This document shows positions 7,555 to 16,237 of a stretch of DNA of 64,000 nt, piece by piece. Numbering within the stretch: the stretch's first letter is position 1; the number at the start of each line of letters is the position of its first letter. This DNA comes from Streptomyces sp. GS7. Its GTDB lineage: Bacteria; Actinomycetota; Actinomycetes; Streptomycetales; Streptomycetaceae. Location of the stretch: the NCBI RefSeq assembly GCF_009834125.1, contig NZ_CP047146.1, positions 3,775,501 through 3,839,500 of the forward strand, read 5' to 3'. The position numbers were made by a program, and so were the translations under genes. The notes beneath the pieces were generated by a model. That model had not been told where the DNA came from and did not search any database. It saw only the letters and a program-made list of their open reading frames with translations.

Positions 7555-8505
7555 ATGCAGGCGAATGCGACCGTGCAGACCGGGGGAGCCGGAACCGCCC
7601 GCGGAGCCGGCCACGATCCGGGAGGCGGCACAGGGCTCGGCCACCGGGCTCGCGATCTTCTGCTGCGTGCCGTGCTGGTGATGGTGTGGAGCTCCGGATT
7701 CATCTCCGGGAAGCTCGGTCTGCGTCATTCCGCGCCCTATACGTTCGCGACACTGCGATTCGCGATCGCTGGGGGTGTGCTGCTGGCCATCGCGCTGGTG
7801 CGCCGCAGCGCCTGGCCGGGATGGCGCCGACTGGGCCACCTCGCGGTCGCCGGAGTCCTGGTCCAGGCCGTGCAGTTCTCCAGCATCTATGTGGGCATGG
7901 ACCTCGGTGTGCCGTCCGGGCTGGCGGCCCTGATCATCGCGCTCTACCCGCTCACCGCCTCCCTGTTGGCCGTGCCGGTCCTCCACGAGCGCGTCAGCCG
8001 CGGTCAGTATGTGGGGCTGGTGCTCGGACTGGGCGGGGTGGCACTCGCGGTGAGCGAGAACCTCCATCTCGACGGCGGCCATATGGCCGGGCTCGGCCTT
8101 CTCGTGCTCGCCCTGGCGGGCATCTCCGCCGGCACCGTCTACCAGAAGCGGTTCTGCCGCGGGATGGAGCCGGTGTCCGGCAATGCCGTGCAGCTGCTGG
8201 CCGCCGCGGTCGCGACGCTGCTTCCCGCGCTGCTCGCCGAGGGCTTCGGCGTGACCTTCACGGCCGACTACTGGCCGGCGCTGATGTGGGCCGCGATCAT
8301 CAACTCCATTGTCGGAGTGGGACTGTTGTACACATTGTTGCAACGGCACGGCACCAGTCAGGTCAGCAGTCTCTTCTATCTGGTACCCATGGTCACCGCG
8401 GCTCTCGCGGCCCTTCTGCTCCACCAGCGGCTGGGCCCGCTCACGCTCGGCGGGTTGGTCATGGCCACGGGGGGCACGCTGCTCGCCAATCGGATACGGA
8501 GCTGA
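7555..8505 (+). CDS. EamA/DMT-superfamily exporter
   Basis: 316 residues with about ten hydrophobic segments arranged as two EamA repeats (roughly 40-165 and 185-315). The first has MVWSSGFISGKLGLRHSAPY and YPLTASLLAVPVLHERVS; the second has the matching end YLVPMVTAALAALLLHQRLG with the repeated P...E/H pattern before a final GGLVMATGGTLL helix. DMT permeases export amino acids and small metabolites. The N-terminal 30 residues are Gly/Ala-rich and soluble. ATG at 7555 has GGGAAG upstream. The XRE-cupin regulator precedes it on the same strand. Confidence 0.85.
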   Translation: MQANATVQTGGAGTARGAGHDPGGGTGLGHRARDLLLRAVLVMVWSSGFISGKLGLRHSAPYTFATLRFAIAGGVLLAIALVRRSAWPGWRRLGHLAVAGVLVQAVQFSSIYVGMDLGVPSGLAALIIALYPLTASLLAVPVLHERVSRGQYVGLVLGLGGVALAVSENLHLDGGHMAGLGLLVLALAGISAGTVYQKRFCRGMEPVSGNAVQLLAAAVATLLPALLAEGFGVTFTADYWPALMWAAIINSIVGVGLLYTLLQRHGTSQVSSLFYLVPMVTAALAALLLHQRLGPLTLGGLVMATGGTLLANRIRS

Positions 8506-8601
8506 GCCGTGCCGGGAGCCCCGCGACCGGCACGGTCCGCGCTACGCATCCTGGGAGGGGCGACGGCCGATCCTCCTCCCAGCCCAACAGCCATATCGGT
8601 A

Positions 8602-8665
<64 letters not shown>

Positions 8666-8847
8666 ACGATTCCGTCGGGGCGGGTGGGAGCCGTGCGCGC
8701 CAGGGGGATCGGGATCGGTCGATGCAGGTGCCGCCATGGCTCGTATGAACGGGTAGGGGGTAGAGCTGTCTTGACCGCGGTGCGGGACGTGCGGCTTCAC
8801 GGAGGTCCCCGTGCCCGCGGTGGATGGCGCCGAAGGAGGCAACGGGC

Positions 8848-9057
8848 ATGAGCGTTCGGGTCAGCGGTACGGTCAGGTGGTTCAACCAGGCCATGGGGTA
8901 CGGCTACACCACAGGTGACGACGGCCGGGAAGCGCGGGTCAGGAGCGAGGACCTGGAGGACGGCACCTTCCTTACGGAGGGGCTCAGGGTCACCTACGTA
9001 GTGGTCGGAGAGGACGAGGACGATCTGCGCGCCGAGCGTGTCCGGATCGTTGGTTGA
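8848..9057 (+). CDS. Divergent cold-shock-domain-like protein
   Basis: 69 residues starting at ATG 8848 with GGAGG upstream. SVRVSGTVRWFNQAMGYGYT resembles the start of CspA-type proteins (GTVKWFNxxKGFGFI), but the usual Lys and Phe residues of the RNP-1 motif are replaced (MGYGY) and the RNP-2 position reads ARVRSEDL in place of VFVH. The C-terminal half (EGLRVTYVVVGEDEDDLRAERVRIV) fits the last strands of the OB fold. Nucleic-acid binding is therefore plausible but probably altered. Length fits the family. Confidence 0.7.
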   Translation: MSVRVSGTVRWFNQAMGYGYTTGDDGREARVRSEDLEDGTFLTEGLRVTYVVVGEDEDDLRAERVRIVG

Positions 9058-9102
9058 CCGCCCCTGGCTCCACGGGGGTTGATCGGGATCGGGTCCGGGC
9101 TC

Positions 9103-9120
9103 GGTTCGGGTTCGGGTTCG
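9103..9120 (+). repeat. Three tandem GGTTCG hexamers
   Basis: GGTTCG occurs three times in a row (9103-9120) between the cold-shock-like gene and the convergent DUF2000 gene; flanking bases continue a degenerate GGGxTC pattern from about 9083. Confidence 0.7.
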
Positions 9121-9151
9121 GCGGGCGTGCTGCGGCGCGGGCCGATAGTGC

Positions 9152-9583
9152 TCAAGGGTGCATACGGGCGCCCTTGAGCACCTTGTCGACCGCGTTGCGC
9201 GATCCGTACACGGCAAGCCCGACCAGGTCCAACTGGTCCTTCGGCACGGCCCGTACGGCCGCGCGGTTGTCACGGTCGTTGCCGGTGGCGAAGAGGTCGG
9301 AGGTGAACACCGACCGGGGAAGCGCGCGGGACAGGGCGCGGCCGTGTGCGGCGGTCAGGGTCTCCTTCGTCCCCTCGAAGGCCAGGACCGGCTGGCGGAA
9401 CATCGGCAGGTACGCGGTGCCGTCGGCGTCGGCATACGGTTCGCCGAGCACTTCGGGAAGCTCCGTGCCGAGCCCGCTGACCAGGAACGCGGTCACGTTC
9501 AGCCGTTGCCAGGGCGCCAGGTCCTCGCGCAGCAGAACGGCGATCTTGGTGTCGAAACGTACGGGACTGATCTTTGTCGTCAT
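9152..9583 (-). CDS. DUF2000-family protein
   Basis: 143 residues. The start TTKISPVRFDTKIAVLLRED, LAPWQRLNVTAFLVSGLG and the C-terminal KDQLDLVGLAVYGSRNAVDKVLKG fit the DUF2000 family (fold related to peptidyl-tRNA hydrolase II), which has no established enzymatic role that I know. It is divergent from an AraC-type regulator 50 bases away. DUF2000 genes often sit beside such regulators, so the AraC protein probably controls it. Confidence 0.8.
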   Translation of the reverse strand: MTTKISPVRFDTKIAVLLREDLAPWQRLNVTAFLVSGLGTELPEVLGEPYADADGTAYLPMFRQPVLAFEGTKETLTAAHGRALSRALPRSVFTSDLFATGNDRDNRAAVRAVPKDQLDLVGLAVYGSRNAVDKVLKGARMHP

Positions 9584-9633
9584 ACCCCCGAGCCTGCCGA
9601 TCGCGCCGCCGGACCGTCTTGTACGTTCCTTGC

Positions 9634-10455
9634 ATGGACAGTCGGCAGGAGATCTCCGCGTGGCGCCCGCGGGTGCCGGGTGTCGTGGAGGTCTTCCACG
9701 CCCACTTCACCGATCACGCGTACCCGATGCACGTGCACGACGTGTGGACCTTGCTGATCGTCGACGACGGCGCGGTGCGCTACGACCTGAACCACCGCGA
9801 GCGCGGCACCCCGCACGACACGGTCTCCCTGCTTCCGCCGCAGGTGCCGCACAACGGCTCACCCGCCACTTCGCAGGGCTTCCGCAAGAGGGTGCTCTAC
9901 CTGGACCTGACCCAGCTGGACGAGAGCTTCATCGGCCCGGCAGTGGACGGCCCCGACCTGGCAGACCCCCTCCTGCGCCGGCGCGTCGGACAGCTGCACA
10001 CGGCCCTGGCGCACTCGGGCGACGAGCTGGAAGCGGAGAGCCGCCTGGCCCTGATCGGAGAACGGCTGCGCGGCCATCTGCGGCCCCGGCTCGTCACCCG
10101 TCCACCCGGGACCGGCCGCGGACTGGCCCACAGCCTGCGGGATCTCCTCGACGAACGGCTGCTCCACGGCATCACGCTGGAGGAGGCGGCGAAGCTGGTC
10201 CACGCCCATCCTGCGCACCTCGTAAGGACTTTCAGCGGCGCGTTCGGTATCGCTCCCCATCAGTACGTGATGGCCCGCCGGATCGACCGGGCCCGACGGC
10301 TGCTCCTCGACGGCCGACCGCCCGCGGAGGTGGCGACCACCGTCGGCTTCCACGACCAGTCGCACCTCACCCGCCACTTCAAACGGCATGTGGGCATCCC
10401 CCCCGGCCGTTTCGCCCGTAAGGCCGTCGCCCTGGAACGCCGCCCGGGGCGATGA
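9634..10455 (+). CDS. AraC-family regulator with N-terminal cupin-like domain
   Basis: 273 residues. The N-terminal AraC_binding/cupin-like part (about 10-95) has FHAHFTDHAYPMHVHDVWTL, with histidines typical of small-ligand barrels. Two helix-turn-helices of the AraC C-terminal domain follow at about 170-265: LEEAAKLVHAHPAHLVRTFS and PPAEVATTVGFHDQSHLTRHF, ending with the conserved KRHVGIPPGRFAR. Start at ATG 9634, because the upstream extension lacks similarity and enters the divergent promoter. It likely activates the divergent DUF2000 gene and itself. Confidence 0.88.
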   Translation: MDSRQEISAWRPRVPGVVEVFHAHFTDHAYPMHVHDVWTLLIVDDGAVRYDLNHRERGTPHDTVSLLPPQVPHNGSPATSQGFRKRVLYLDLTQLDESFIGPAVDGPDLADPLLRRRVGQLHTALAHSGDELEAESRLALIGERLRGHLRPRLVTRPPGTGRGLAHSLRDLLDERLLHGITLEEAAKLVHAHPAHLVRTFSGAFGIAPHQYVMARRIDRARRLLLDGRPPAEVATTVGFHDQSHLTRHFKRHVGIPPGRFARKAVALERRPGR

Positions 10456-10651
10456 CCGCGGGGCCACGGCCGGACGGTCGGGATGGCCGGGACGGTCGGG
10501 ATGGACGGCGTGCCGCAGAGTGCGTGGGGCCCGGACGTCGGCGAACTCGATGAGATCACAGGTCAGTTCGGCTGGGAGTTCGGCTGGGGGCTCGGCCGGG
10601 AGTGTGTGGATCACCTGACAGCGAGCGGTGTGATCCGCCAGTCTTCTTCGT

Positions 10652-11224
10652 ATGGACGCAGGACTCGCAGCGGTTCTGGGTGCCGGAGTGGGCGCCCTGG
10701 GGACCGGTGGGGGAGCCATCGTCACGGGCATCCTTGGCCGCGCGCAGGCCCGGATGCAGCTCAGGGCCGAGCATGTCCGCGTGTTGCGGGAGCCGCGGAG
10801 GGCCGCGTATGTCGCCTTTGCCGAGTGCTTCCAGCGGATACTCACCCGTCACGCGACCGCGAGCCGGTTCGCCGCGGCCGCCGCCGAGACCGAAGGCCCG
10901 CAGCGGGAGGAACACCTCCGGGAGGCCGAAGGCGCGTACCGGCAGGCGGGCGACCGCTTCCACGGAGACATGCAGCGCTTGCAGTCCGCCGTGACCGTGG
11001 AAGGCCCGCCGGACGTCACCCAGGCTGTGCTTCGGGCGGGGGAGGAACTTCTCGCAGACCGGGGGACCTTGCACAGATGGATCCGGCTCTTGGCGAGTGG
11101 CACCGCCACTGAAGAGCACGAGCGTGATGTGGACGATGCTCATCTCGTCGCGAACAGCGCCCTCGTGCGCTTCCTCGACGCCGCATCGAGCGCGCTGGCG
11201 TACGACGGCTTGAGCGAGCGGTAG
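10652..11224 (+). CDS. Hypothetical protein with N-terminal membrane anchor and helical body
   Basis: 190 residues. Residues 1-32 (MDAGLAAVLGAGVGALGTGG, AIVTGILGRAQA) form one hydrophobic Gly-rich segment with the look of a membrane anchor. The remaining 155 residues are Ala/Glu/Arg-rich and probably all-helical or coiled-coil. No catalytic motif or known domain is visible. Similar anchored helical hypotheticals occur widely in Streptomyces. It is convergent with the lipoprotein gene downstream. Start at ATG 10652 gives a clean anchor. Function unknown. Confidence 0.6.
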   Translation: MDAGLAAVLGAGVGALGTGGGAIVTGILGRAQARMQLRAEHVRVLREPRRAAYVAFAECFQRILTRHATASRFAAAAAETEGPQREEHLREAEGAYRQAGDRFHGDMQRLQSAVTVEGPPDVTQAVLRAGEELLADRGTLHRWIRLLASGTATEEHERDVDDAHLVANSALVRFLDAASSALAYDGLSER

Positions 11225-11330
11225 CCGGGGCCCCGACGGCAGCCGGGAACTACCGGAATCGCCCGCCTCGGCGCGGGGCGCTGACGGCCCCCGGCCTGCC
11301 TGTCGCCGCCTACCGCGCCGGGTGTCGTCG

Positions 11331-11936
11331 TCAGTGCGCGAAGGGTGGTTCGAAGCAGCCGGATTCCAGGTACGGCCCGTTGACCCGGACCTGGTAGTTG
11401 GTCTTCTGCACGAATGCGGTGACGCAGGCGTCCTGGTGGACGCGGAGGCCGATGCGGGCGCCTGGGGGCGTGGCGTAGTGGTCGTCCTTGAAGCGCGGTT
11501 CCATGCTCCGCACGTCCAGCTGCCCGCCGAGCTGCTCGCCCTTGGGGCCGGTGCGCTGCTCCTTGTACCCGAGTGCAAGGAGCGCCGAGCGGACGCTGTC
11601 GGGGTCCCACTTCCCCTGTTTCCAGAGACTTCTGAGTACGGGGGCGATGCGGTCCGCTTCCCGCTGGGCGTCGGTTCTGCTGCCGGGGGACATGTCGCGG
11701 GGCTGGCGGCCGGCGTTGTTCTCGCGGTAGTGCGGGGCCCCGTCGTGGGCTCCGGGTTCCACGTAGGGGGAGGCGCCTGAAGCGGAAGCGCCGGAAGCGG
11801 AGGGGCTGGAGCTGTGGGGTGTGTTGGGGGTACGGGCGGCCACGCGCTGCTGACCGCAGGCGGTCAGGGGTATGACGGTGCTGAGGAGGAGCAGGGCGCC
11901 GAGGTGTCTTCGGGTGCGAGTGGTGGTCAGGGACAT
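11331..11936 (-). CDS. Secreted lipoprotein
   Basis: About 201 residues. A positively charged start (TTTRTRRH), hydrophobic core LGALLLLSTVIP and lipobox LTAC-G predict cleavage by signal peptidase II and lipid attachment to the cysteine. A Ser/Pro/Ala-rich linker of about 40 residues (TPHSSSPSASGASASGASP) leads to a globular C-terminal domain with RVHQDACVTAFVQKTNYQVR and a final ESGCFEPPFAH, two cysteines that may pair. No known domain name. Start at 11936 or at an ATG three codons upstream. Monocistronic, convergent with the gene at 10652. Confidence 0.75.
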   Translation of the reverse strand: MSLTTTRTRRHLGALLLLSTVIPLTACGQQRVAARTPNTPHSSSPSASGASASGASPYVEPGAHDGAPHYRENNAGRQPRDMSPGSRTDAQREADRIAPVLRSLWKQGKWDPDSVRSALLALGYKEQRTGPKGEQLGGQLDVRSMEPRFKDDHYATPPGARIGLRVHQDACVTAFVQKTNYQVRVNGPYLESGCFEPPFAH

Positions 11937-12026
11937 ACGGGCCACTTTGCCATGATGGGTGGTGTGGGTGGCGCGCTGTGCGGCTTGGCCGGATGCCCCT
12001 ACAGGGGCGGTCGGTTGCCGCGGCGG

Positions 12027-12962
12027 TCAGTGGCGCAGGGCCTCGAAGGCGTGCCGTGCGCTCGTGCCGATGGCGAGGTCGATGTCGGGTGCCAGGTTGG
12101 CCCGGCGGTCGGAGCGGGTGAGCGCCGCCATCGCGACCCGGTCGCCGCCGGCGGCCTCCACCACGCCGATCTCGTGCCGCAGGTGGAGGAAGGTGCCCGT
12201 CTTGCCGTGCCACCGGAGCGTGTCCGCGCGCAGTTCACTCGCCAGCCGCTGCGTGAAGACCTGACGTCCCATCAACCGGCGTAGTTCCGCGGTTGCTTCG
12301 GGGTGGGCGATGCCGTCCTGCCACACCCGCCGCAGGAGGTCGACCAGGGTCGCGGCGGTGCCGAGGTTGGCGTGCGCGGGGTCCAGCGTCTCGATGGTGT
12401 GCCGCCCCGAGAGGTCGTCGCGGATGGCCAACTCCAGGGCGAGCGAGAAGTCGTTGCCCACGGCGCCGGCGGCGCATTCGTACATGCGGTTGAGCCGGTG
12501 CCGCATCCGGATGCCGGAGCACCCCCAGGCGCGCAGGTGGGCGTCGACGTCCGCCACCGGGACGAGGTCCAGCAACGCGTCGGCGGCGGCGTTGTCGCTC
12601 ACCGAGAGCATCAGATGGAGGAGGTCGCCGACGGCCACGGTGGCCGGGTGGCGGAACGCCGCCAGCCCGGTGGGTCCGACACTGCTCGTGGACGGGTCGA
12701 CGGTCACGGGCCGCGCCGCGTCCAGCTCCCCGGTCGCGATCCGGTCCAGTACGACGAGGGCGAGCGGGACCTTGACCACCGAGGCGAGCGGTACCGGTTC
12801 GTCGACGGCGAAGCCTAGTTGCTCGCCGGTGTCGATGTGGCGGGCGAGGAACGATCCGCGGACGCCGAGGGCGGCCCAGTCGTCGGCGATCGTCTCGGCG
12901 ACACCGAGGAGGTCCACGTCGTCGGCGACGTAGGCGGGGCGGTGCGCGGGGGCGGCGCTCAT
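12027..12962 (-). CDS. blaB: BlaB-like serine beta-lactamase-related regulatory protein
   Basis: 311 residues with the class A beta-lactamase/serine hydrolase signature triad: S61-V-V-K64, S122-D-N124 and a C-terminal HGKTGTF, but no signal peptide, so it is cytoplasmic. It overlaps the LysR gene upstream by 4 bases (12959-12962, ATGA) and is divergent from a true beta-lactamase. This matches the blaA-blaB/blaL arrangement described in Streptomyces cacaoi, where LysR-type BlaA and the serine-protein-like BlaB both govern induction of blaL. Start at ATG 12962 is fixed by that overlap. A metabolic serine hydrolase is the alternative. Confidence 0.8.
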   Translation of the reverse strand: MSAAPAHRPAYVADDVDLLGVAETIADDWAALGVRGSFLARHIDTGEQLGFAVDEPVPLASVVKVPLALVVLDRIATGELDAARPVTVDPSTSSVGPTGLAAFRHPATVAVGDLLHLMLSVSDNAAADALLDLVPVADVDAHLRAWGCSGIRMRHRLNRMYECAAGAVGNDFSLALELAIRDDLSGRHTIETLDPAHANLGTAATLVDLLRRVWQDGIAHPEATAELRRLMGRQVFTQRLASELRADTLRWHGKTGTFLHLRHEIGVVEAAGGDRVAMAALTRSDRRANLAPDIDLAIGTSARHAFEALRH

Positions 12963-13966
12963 CCGCGCGCCGCCAGTCGGGACGGGGCGTCCTCGCCCGC
13001 GGCCACGGATGCCGTGGTGGGGACGGTTGCGGCGGCGCCGACCGCGGCGGCGAGCAGGGGGACCAGCCAGTCCGGTACGTGCGCCGCGTTCCCGGGGCGA
13101 CGTGCCGCGCCGGCGTCGTATCCGCGGTGCAGCGAGGCATTGTCCAACGGCGCCCAGTTCGCGCCGTGCCGCCGCGCGAACGGCTCGGTGCACAGCAGCG
13201 TCACCTGTCCCGCGAGCGTCTCGGCGAGGGCGGTCGCCGTCGGTCCGGCCGGACGGACCGTGCCTTCCGGCAGCCCGGCCCGCGCGACCGCGCGACGCAA
13301 CCGGTCCTGTGCGGTCGGAAGTTGATCCTCGGCCATGGCGAGGATCGGCACGGCGGCCCGCCGCTCGCGCGGCGCACCGACGCCGCGCCGGGGCCGCAGA
13401 TCCTCCAGATGGATCGCCCGCCGACGAGTCCGCCGGTGAGCCTCGGACGGGGCGGCAGCGGCACCGTCCGGTGACTGCGGCGGGGCGGACGCCAGGCCGA
13501 GCGGCACGCGCAGCGCGGCGTTCTCCGGGGCGACGCGTACCAGCGCATACGCGAGCGAGGTGTCGGCCAGACCCGCGACGCGCTCGTCCGGAGGCAGCTC
13601 CCGCACGGCGAACGTGACGTCGCGCTCGGCTCCGGCACGGATGATCCGCGCCAGTGCGGCCGGCCCGCAGTCCGCGGGCACGCCGACGGCGTGCACCGCC
13701 GACTGCCGCGCCGACCGGGCGACGTGCCCCAGCCGCTGGGCCCGGTCCAGCACGTCCTGGGCGTAGGGCAGGAGGAGATGGCCCAGCTCGGTGGTCTCGA
13801 CCTGCCGCCGCGAGCGGTCGAAGAGCTGGCCGCCGAAGTGCTCCTCCAACATCTTGATGCGCCGGCTGAGGAGCGGCTGGGCGATCCCGAGCCGCTCGGC
13901 CGCGCGCGAGAAGCTCGCCTCGTCGACGGCCGCGACGTACGCCTCCAGGTGCGCGAGCAGGTCCAC
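12959..13966 (-). CDS. blaA: LysR-family activator of beta-lactamase
   Basis: 335 residues. LysR winged helix at 1-62: HLEAYVAAVDEASFSRAAER, LGIAQPLLSRRIKMLEEHFG, QLFDR. A long effector domain follows (about 90-300), interrupted by an Arg/Ala-rich insert near 165-200 (APSEAHRRTRRRAIHLEDLR) that makes it a little unusual. By analogy with S. cacaoi BlaA it should activate the divergent blaL (14110) from the T-N11-A palindrome at 13974-13992. It is translationally coupled to blaB by a 4-base overlap. Confidence 0.85.
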   Translation of the reverse strand: MDLLAHLEAYVAAVDEASFSRAAERLGIAQPLLSRRIKMLEEHFGGQLFDRSRRQVETTELGHLLLPYAQDVLDRAQRLGHVARSARQSAVHAVGVPADCGPAALARIIRAGAERDVTFAVRELPPDERVAGLADTSLAYALVRVAPENAALRVPLGLASAPPQSPDGAAAAPSEAHRRTRRRAIHLEDLRPRRGVGAPRERRAAVPILAMAEDQLPTAQDRLRRAVARAGLPEGTVRPAGPTATALAETLAGQVTLLCTEPFARRHGANWAPLDNASLHRGYDAGAARRPGNAAHVPDWLVPLLAAAVGAAATVPTTASVAAGEDAPSRLAARG

Positions 13967-13973
13967 ACAGCAG

Positions 13974-13992
13974 TCATATCAAGAAGTTATGA
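13974..13992. promoter_or_regulatory. LysR-type binding site between blaA and blaL
   Basis: TCATA (13974-13978) and TATGA (13988-13992) are a perfect inverted repeat separated by 9 bases and contain the T-N11-A core (T13977, A13989) typical of LysR sites. It lies 7 bases upstream of the blaA start and about 118 bases upstream of blaL, where autoregulation and divergent activation are both possible. Confidence 0.6.
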
Positions 13993-14109
13993 GTCCTTCA
14001 AAGTTCACTCTTGGACATGGGTGGAGTCCGGCTGTTTCGCTGTCCCCGTCGAAGCTCCGCGGAGCCGGAGCTTCGGGGAACCGACGACGAGTACGGGAGA
14101 CCTCCGCAC

Positions 14110-15027
14110 ATGACCAGTGCCACCCCTCTGCCGCGGCGCGGCCTGCTGAAGACCGGCCTCGCGGTGTCCACCGCCCTGCTCACCACCGCCGCGACGTCGT
14201 CGGCGGCCGCGGCCGCCTCCGCCCCCCAACAGAGGGGTGCTGAGCGGGAGTTGCGTGAGCTGGAGCGGCGGTACGCGATGCGCCTCGGCGTGTACGCCCG
14301 CAATGTCCGCACCGGGGAGGTCGTCGCCTACCGTGCGCGGGAGCGGTTCGCGATGTGCTCGACCTTCAAGGCGTTCGCCGCCGCCGCGGTCCTGCGGGAC
14401 CAGGCACGCTGCGCGCCGCTGGACAAGGTGATCCACTACCCGCCCGCGGACATCCTGCCGAACTCCCCGAAGACCGCACAGCACGTGGACACCGGCATGG
14501 CGGTGGGCGACCTGTGCGCGGCGGCGATCCAGTACAGCGACAACGCGGCGGGGAACCTCCTGCTGCGCCAGATCGGGGGCCCGGCCGGTCTCACGCGTTT
14601 CTTCCGTTCGATCGGCGACCGGGTCAGCCGTCTGGACCGCTGGGAGCCCGACCTCAACTCCGCCCTCCCCGGCGACCTGCGCGACACCACCACCCCCGAG
14701 GCGATCGGCGGCAGTTGCGAGCGGCTGACGGTGGGGCGGGCACTGGCCGACGCCGATCGCGAGCACCTGGTCACCTGGATGAAGGGCAACACCACCAGCG
14801 AGGAACGGTTTCGCGCCGGGCTGCCGCGGGACTGGGTCGTCGCGGACAAGACGGGCACCGGCGACTACGCGAGCGCCCACGACATCGGCGTCGCCTGGAC
14901 GACCCGGAAGACGCCGATCGTGCTGGCCGTGCTGTCGACGAAGGCCACCCGGAACGCTCCGGTGGACAACGCGCCGATCGCCGCCGCGGCGCGCATCGTC
15001 GCGGACACCCTCGCCCCGGGCGAGTAA
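14110..15027 (+). CDS. blaL: Class A beta-lactamase, secreted
   Basis: 305 residues. The N-terminus [17 protein letters not shown] has twin arginines, so export is probably by Tat, with cleavage near 33-37. All class A elements are present: S84-T-F-K87 (Ser70/Lys73 by Ambler), S143-D-N145, E179-P-D-L-N (Glu166 loop) and K247-T-G249. Acylation of the serine and water activation by Glu179 hydrolyse penicillins. CSTFK has the Cys69 seen in several actinobacterial enzymes. ATG 14110 is chosen because it gives the Tat signal. Divergent from blaA-blaB, which probably induce it. Confidence 0.92.
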   Translation: MTSATPLPRRGLLKTGLAVSTALLTTAATSSAAAAASAPQQRGAERELRELERRYAMRLGVYARNVRTGEVVAYRARERFAMCSTFKAFAAAAVLRDQARCAPLDKVIHYPPADILPNSPKTAQHVDTGMAVGDLCAAAIQYSDNAAGNLLLRQIGGPAGLTRFFRSIGDRVSRLDRWEPDLNSALPGDLRDTTTPEAIGGSCERLTVGRALADADREHLVTWMKGNTTSEERFRAGLPRDWVVADKTGTGDYASAHDIGVAWTTRKTPIVLAVLSTKATRNAPVDNAPIAAAARIVADTLAPGE

Positions 15028-15121
15028 GGCCCCGCCCCTCCCGCCGTCCCTCGTCCCCGGCGCCCGGCCGACGCCCGTCGGCGTCACCGGACAGTGCGCG
15101 GTCCGCTGCGCTCGAAGGCAG

Positions 15122-15342
15122 GTACCGGGGCCCGTCCGGGCCGGGCTGCCCCGAGGGTGGCGGGTGGCCGACAAGACCGGCACGGGCGACTACGGCAGGG
15201 CCGACGACATCGCCGTCGTCCGGCCGCCGCACACCTCCCCGCTCGTCCTCGCCATCATGTCCGACCGCGCCGGATACTCCCCCCGCCCCAGGACGCGCTG
15301 ATCGCCGCGAGCACGAAACCGCCCGTCTCCGCCCTCACTTGA
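15122..15342 (+). pseudogene. C-terminal remnant of a second class A beta-lactamase
   Basis: Starting about 95 bases after blaL, the frame beginning near 15122 reads [20 protein letters not shown] then [30 protein letters not shown]. This is the KTG motif and following strands of a class A beta-lactamase, collinear with residues 233 onwards of blaL but distinct in sequence. Near 15275 the coding continues in another frame ([20 protein letters not shown], stop at 15342), so there is also a frameshift. Nothing of the SxxK or SDN parts is found upstream. It is a degraded, non-functional copy from a duplication or an ancient tandem array. Confidence 0.8.
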
Positions 15343-15463
15343 CGCGTTCCGGCCGCCCGTCGGCGGGAGACGAGGCTGTGCTGGGGACCGGCCCGGTCCG
15401 GCCGGGGACGGGCGGCGGCGCTGATCCGGGAGCCCATGGTGGTGCTCGCTGTGACGGTGGCGG

Positions 15464-16237
15464 CTACCGGCCCGCGCCCGGCGTGCCGGGGAATCCGCGG
15501 GTGTGCCAGGTCCCGCCGTCCGGCGCGACCGCGAACCCCTCGTGACCGTCGAGCCCTTCCAACCAGTCCCGGGCGGCGGGGCCCATGGCGAAGGCCGCCG
15601 TGGCGTAGGCGTCGGTCGTGGTGAGGTCGGGGCCGACGACGGTGACCGAGGCGAGACGGGTCGCGGGGGTGCCGGTGTGCGGATCGAGGATGTGGGCCCC
15701 GCGTTCGGCGGTGCCCGAGGTGGCGACGGCCAGGTCGCGTCCGGTGACGACGGTGCACAGCTCGCCCGGCCGGTGCGGGTGGGCGATCCCGATGCGCCAG
15801 GGCACACCAGGGGCCGCCTCTCCGCTGAGCCGGAGGTCGCCGCCGCCGTTCACGCAGCTGTGCCGGGCACCGGCGGCCCGAAGGATCTGCGCGGCGCGAT
15901 CGACCGCCCACCCTTTGACCAGCCCGGTCGGGTCGAGGCTGCCGTTCGCGGTGGTGCTGAACCAGCCGCCGGTGGTCCGCTCCACCCGGTCACAGAGGTC
16001 GAGGACCTCGCGGACCTCCGCGGGGCACTCGTCGAGTCCGATCTCGCCGCGCGCGAGCCGGCTGACGGGGCTGTCGGCCCGGTAGGTCGAGAAGACCTCG
16101 TCGACGTGGTGCAGCCAGGCGACGGCGTCGCCCAGGGCGGTCTCGATGGCGGGGGTGCGGGTGTCGCGGACGTCGAACGAGAAGACGGTGCCCATGGCCT
16201 GCTCGACGTGGCGCAGCCCGTGCCGGGGTTCAGGCAC
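15464..16237 (-). CDS. apbE: FAD:protein FMN transferase (ApbE family)
   Basis: 257 residues. Family features in order: MGTVFSFDV near the start, DEVFSTYRADSPVSRLARGE, then LDPTGLVKGWAVDRAAQIL, NGGGDLRLSG, DLAVATSGTAERGAHILDPHTG and TTDAYATAAFAMG with the Mg-binding D and T. ApbE transfers FMN from FAD to a Ser/Thr of the flavinylation motif in extracytoplasmic proteins. The GTG at 16237 overlaps the stop of the FMN-binding-protein gene by 8 bases, so the two are translationally coupled and that protein is its obvious substrate. A lipid or signal anchor is not evident from this start. Confidence 0.88.
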   Translation of the reverse strand: MPEPRHGLRHVEQAMGTVFSFDVRDTRTPAIETALGDAVAWLHHVDEVFSTYRADSPVSRLARGEIGLDECPAEVREVLDLCDRVERTTGGWFSTTANGSLDPTGLVKGWAVDRAAQILRAAGARHSCVNGGGDLRLSGEAAPGVPWRIGIAHPHRPGELCTVVTGRDLAVATSGTAERGAHILDPHTGTPATRLASVTVVGPDLTTTDAYATAAFAMGPAARDWLEGLDGHEGFAVAPDGGTWHTRGFPGTPGAGR

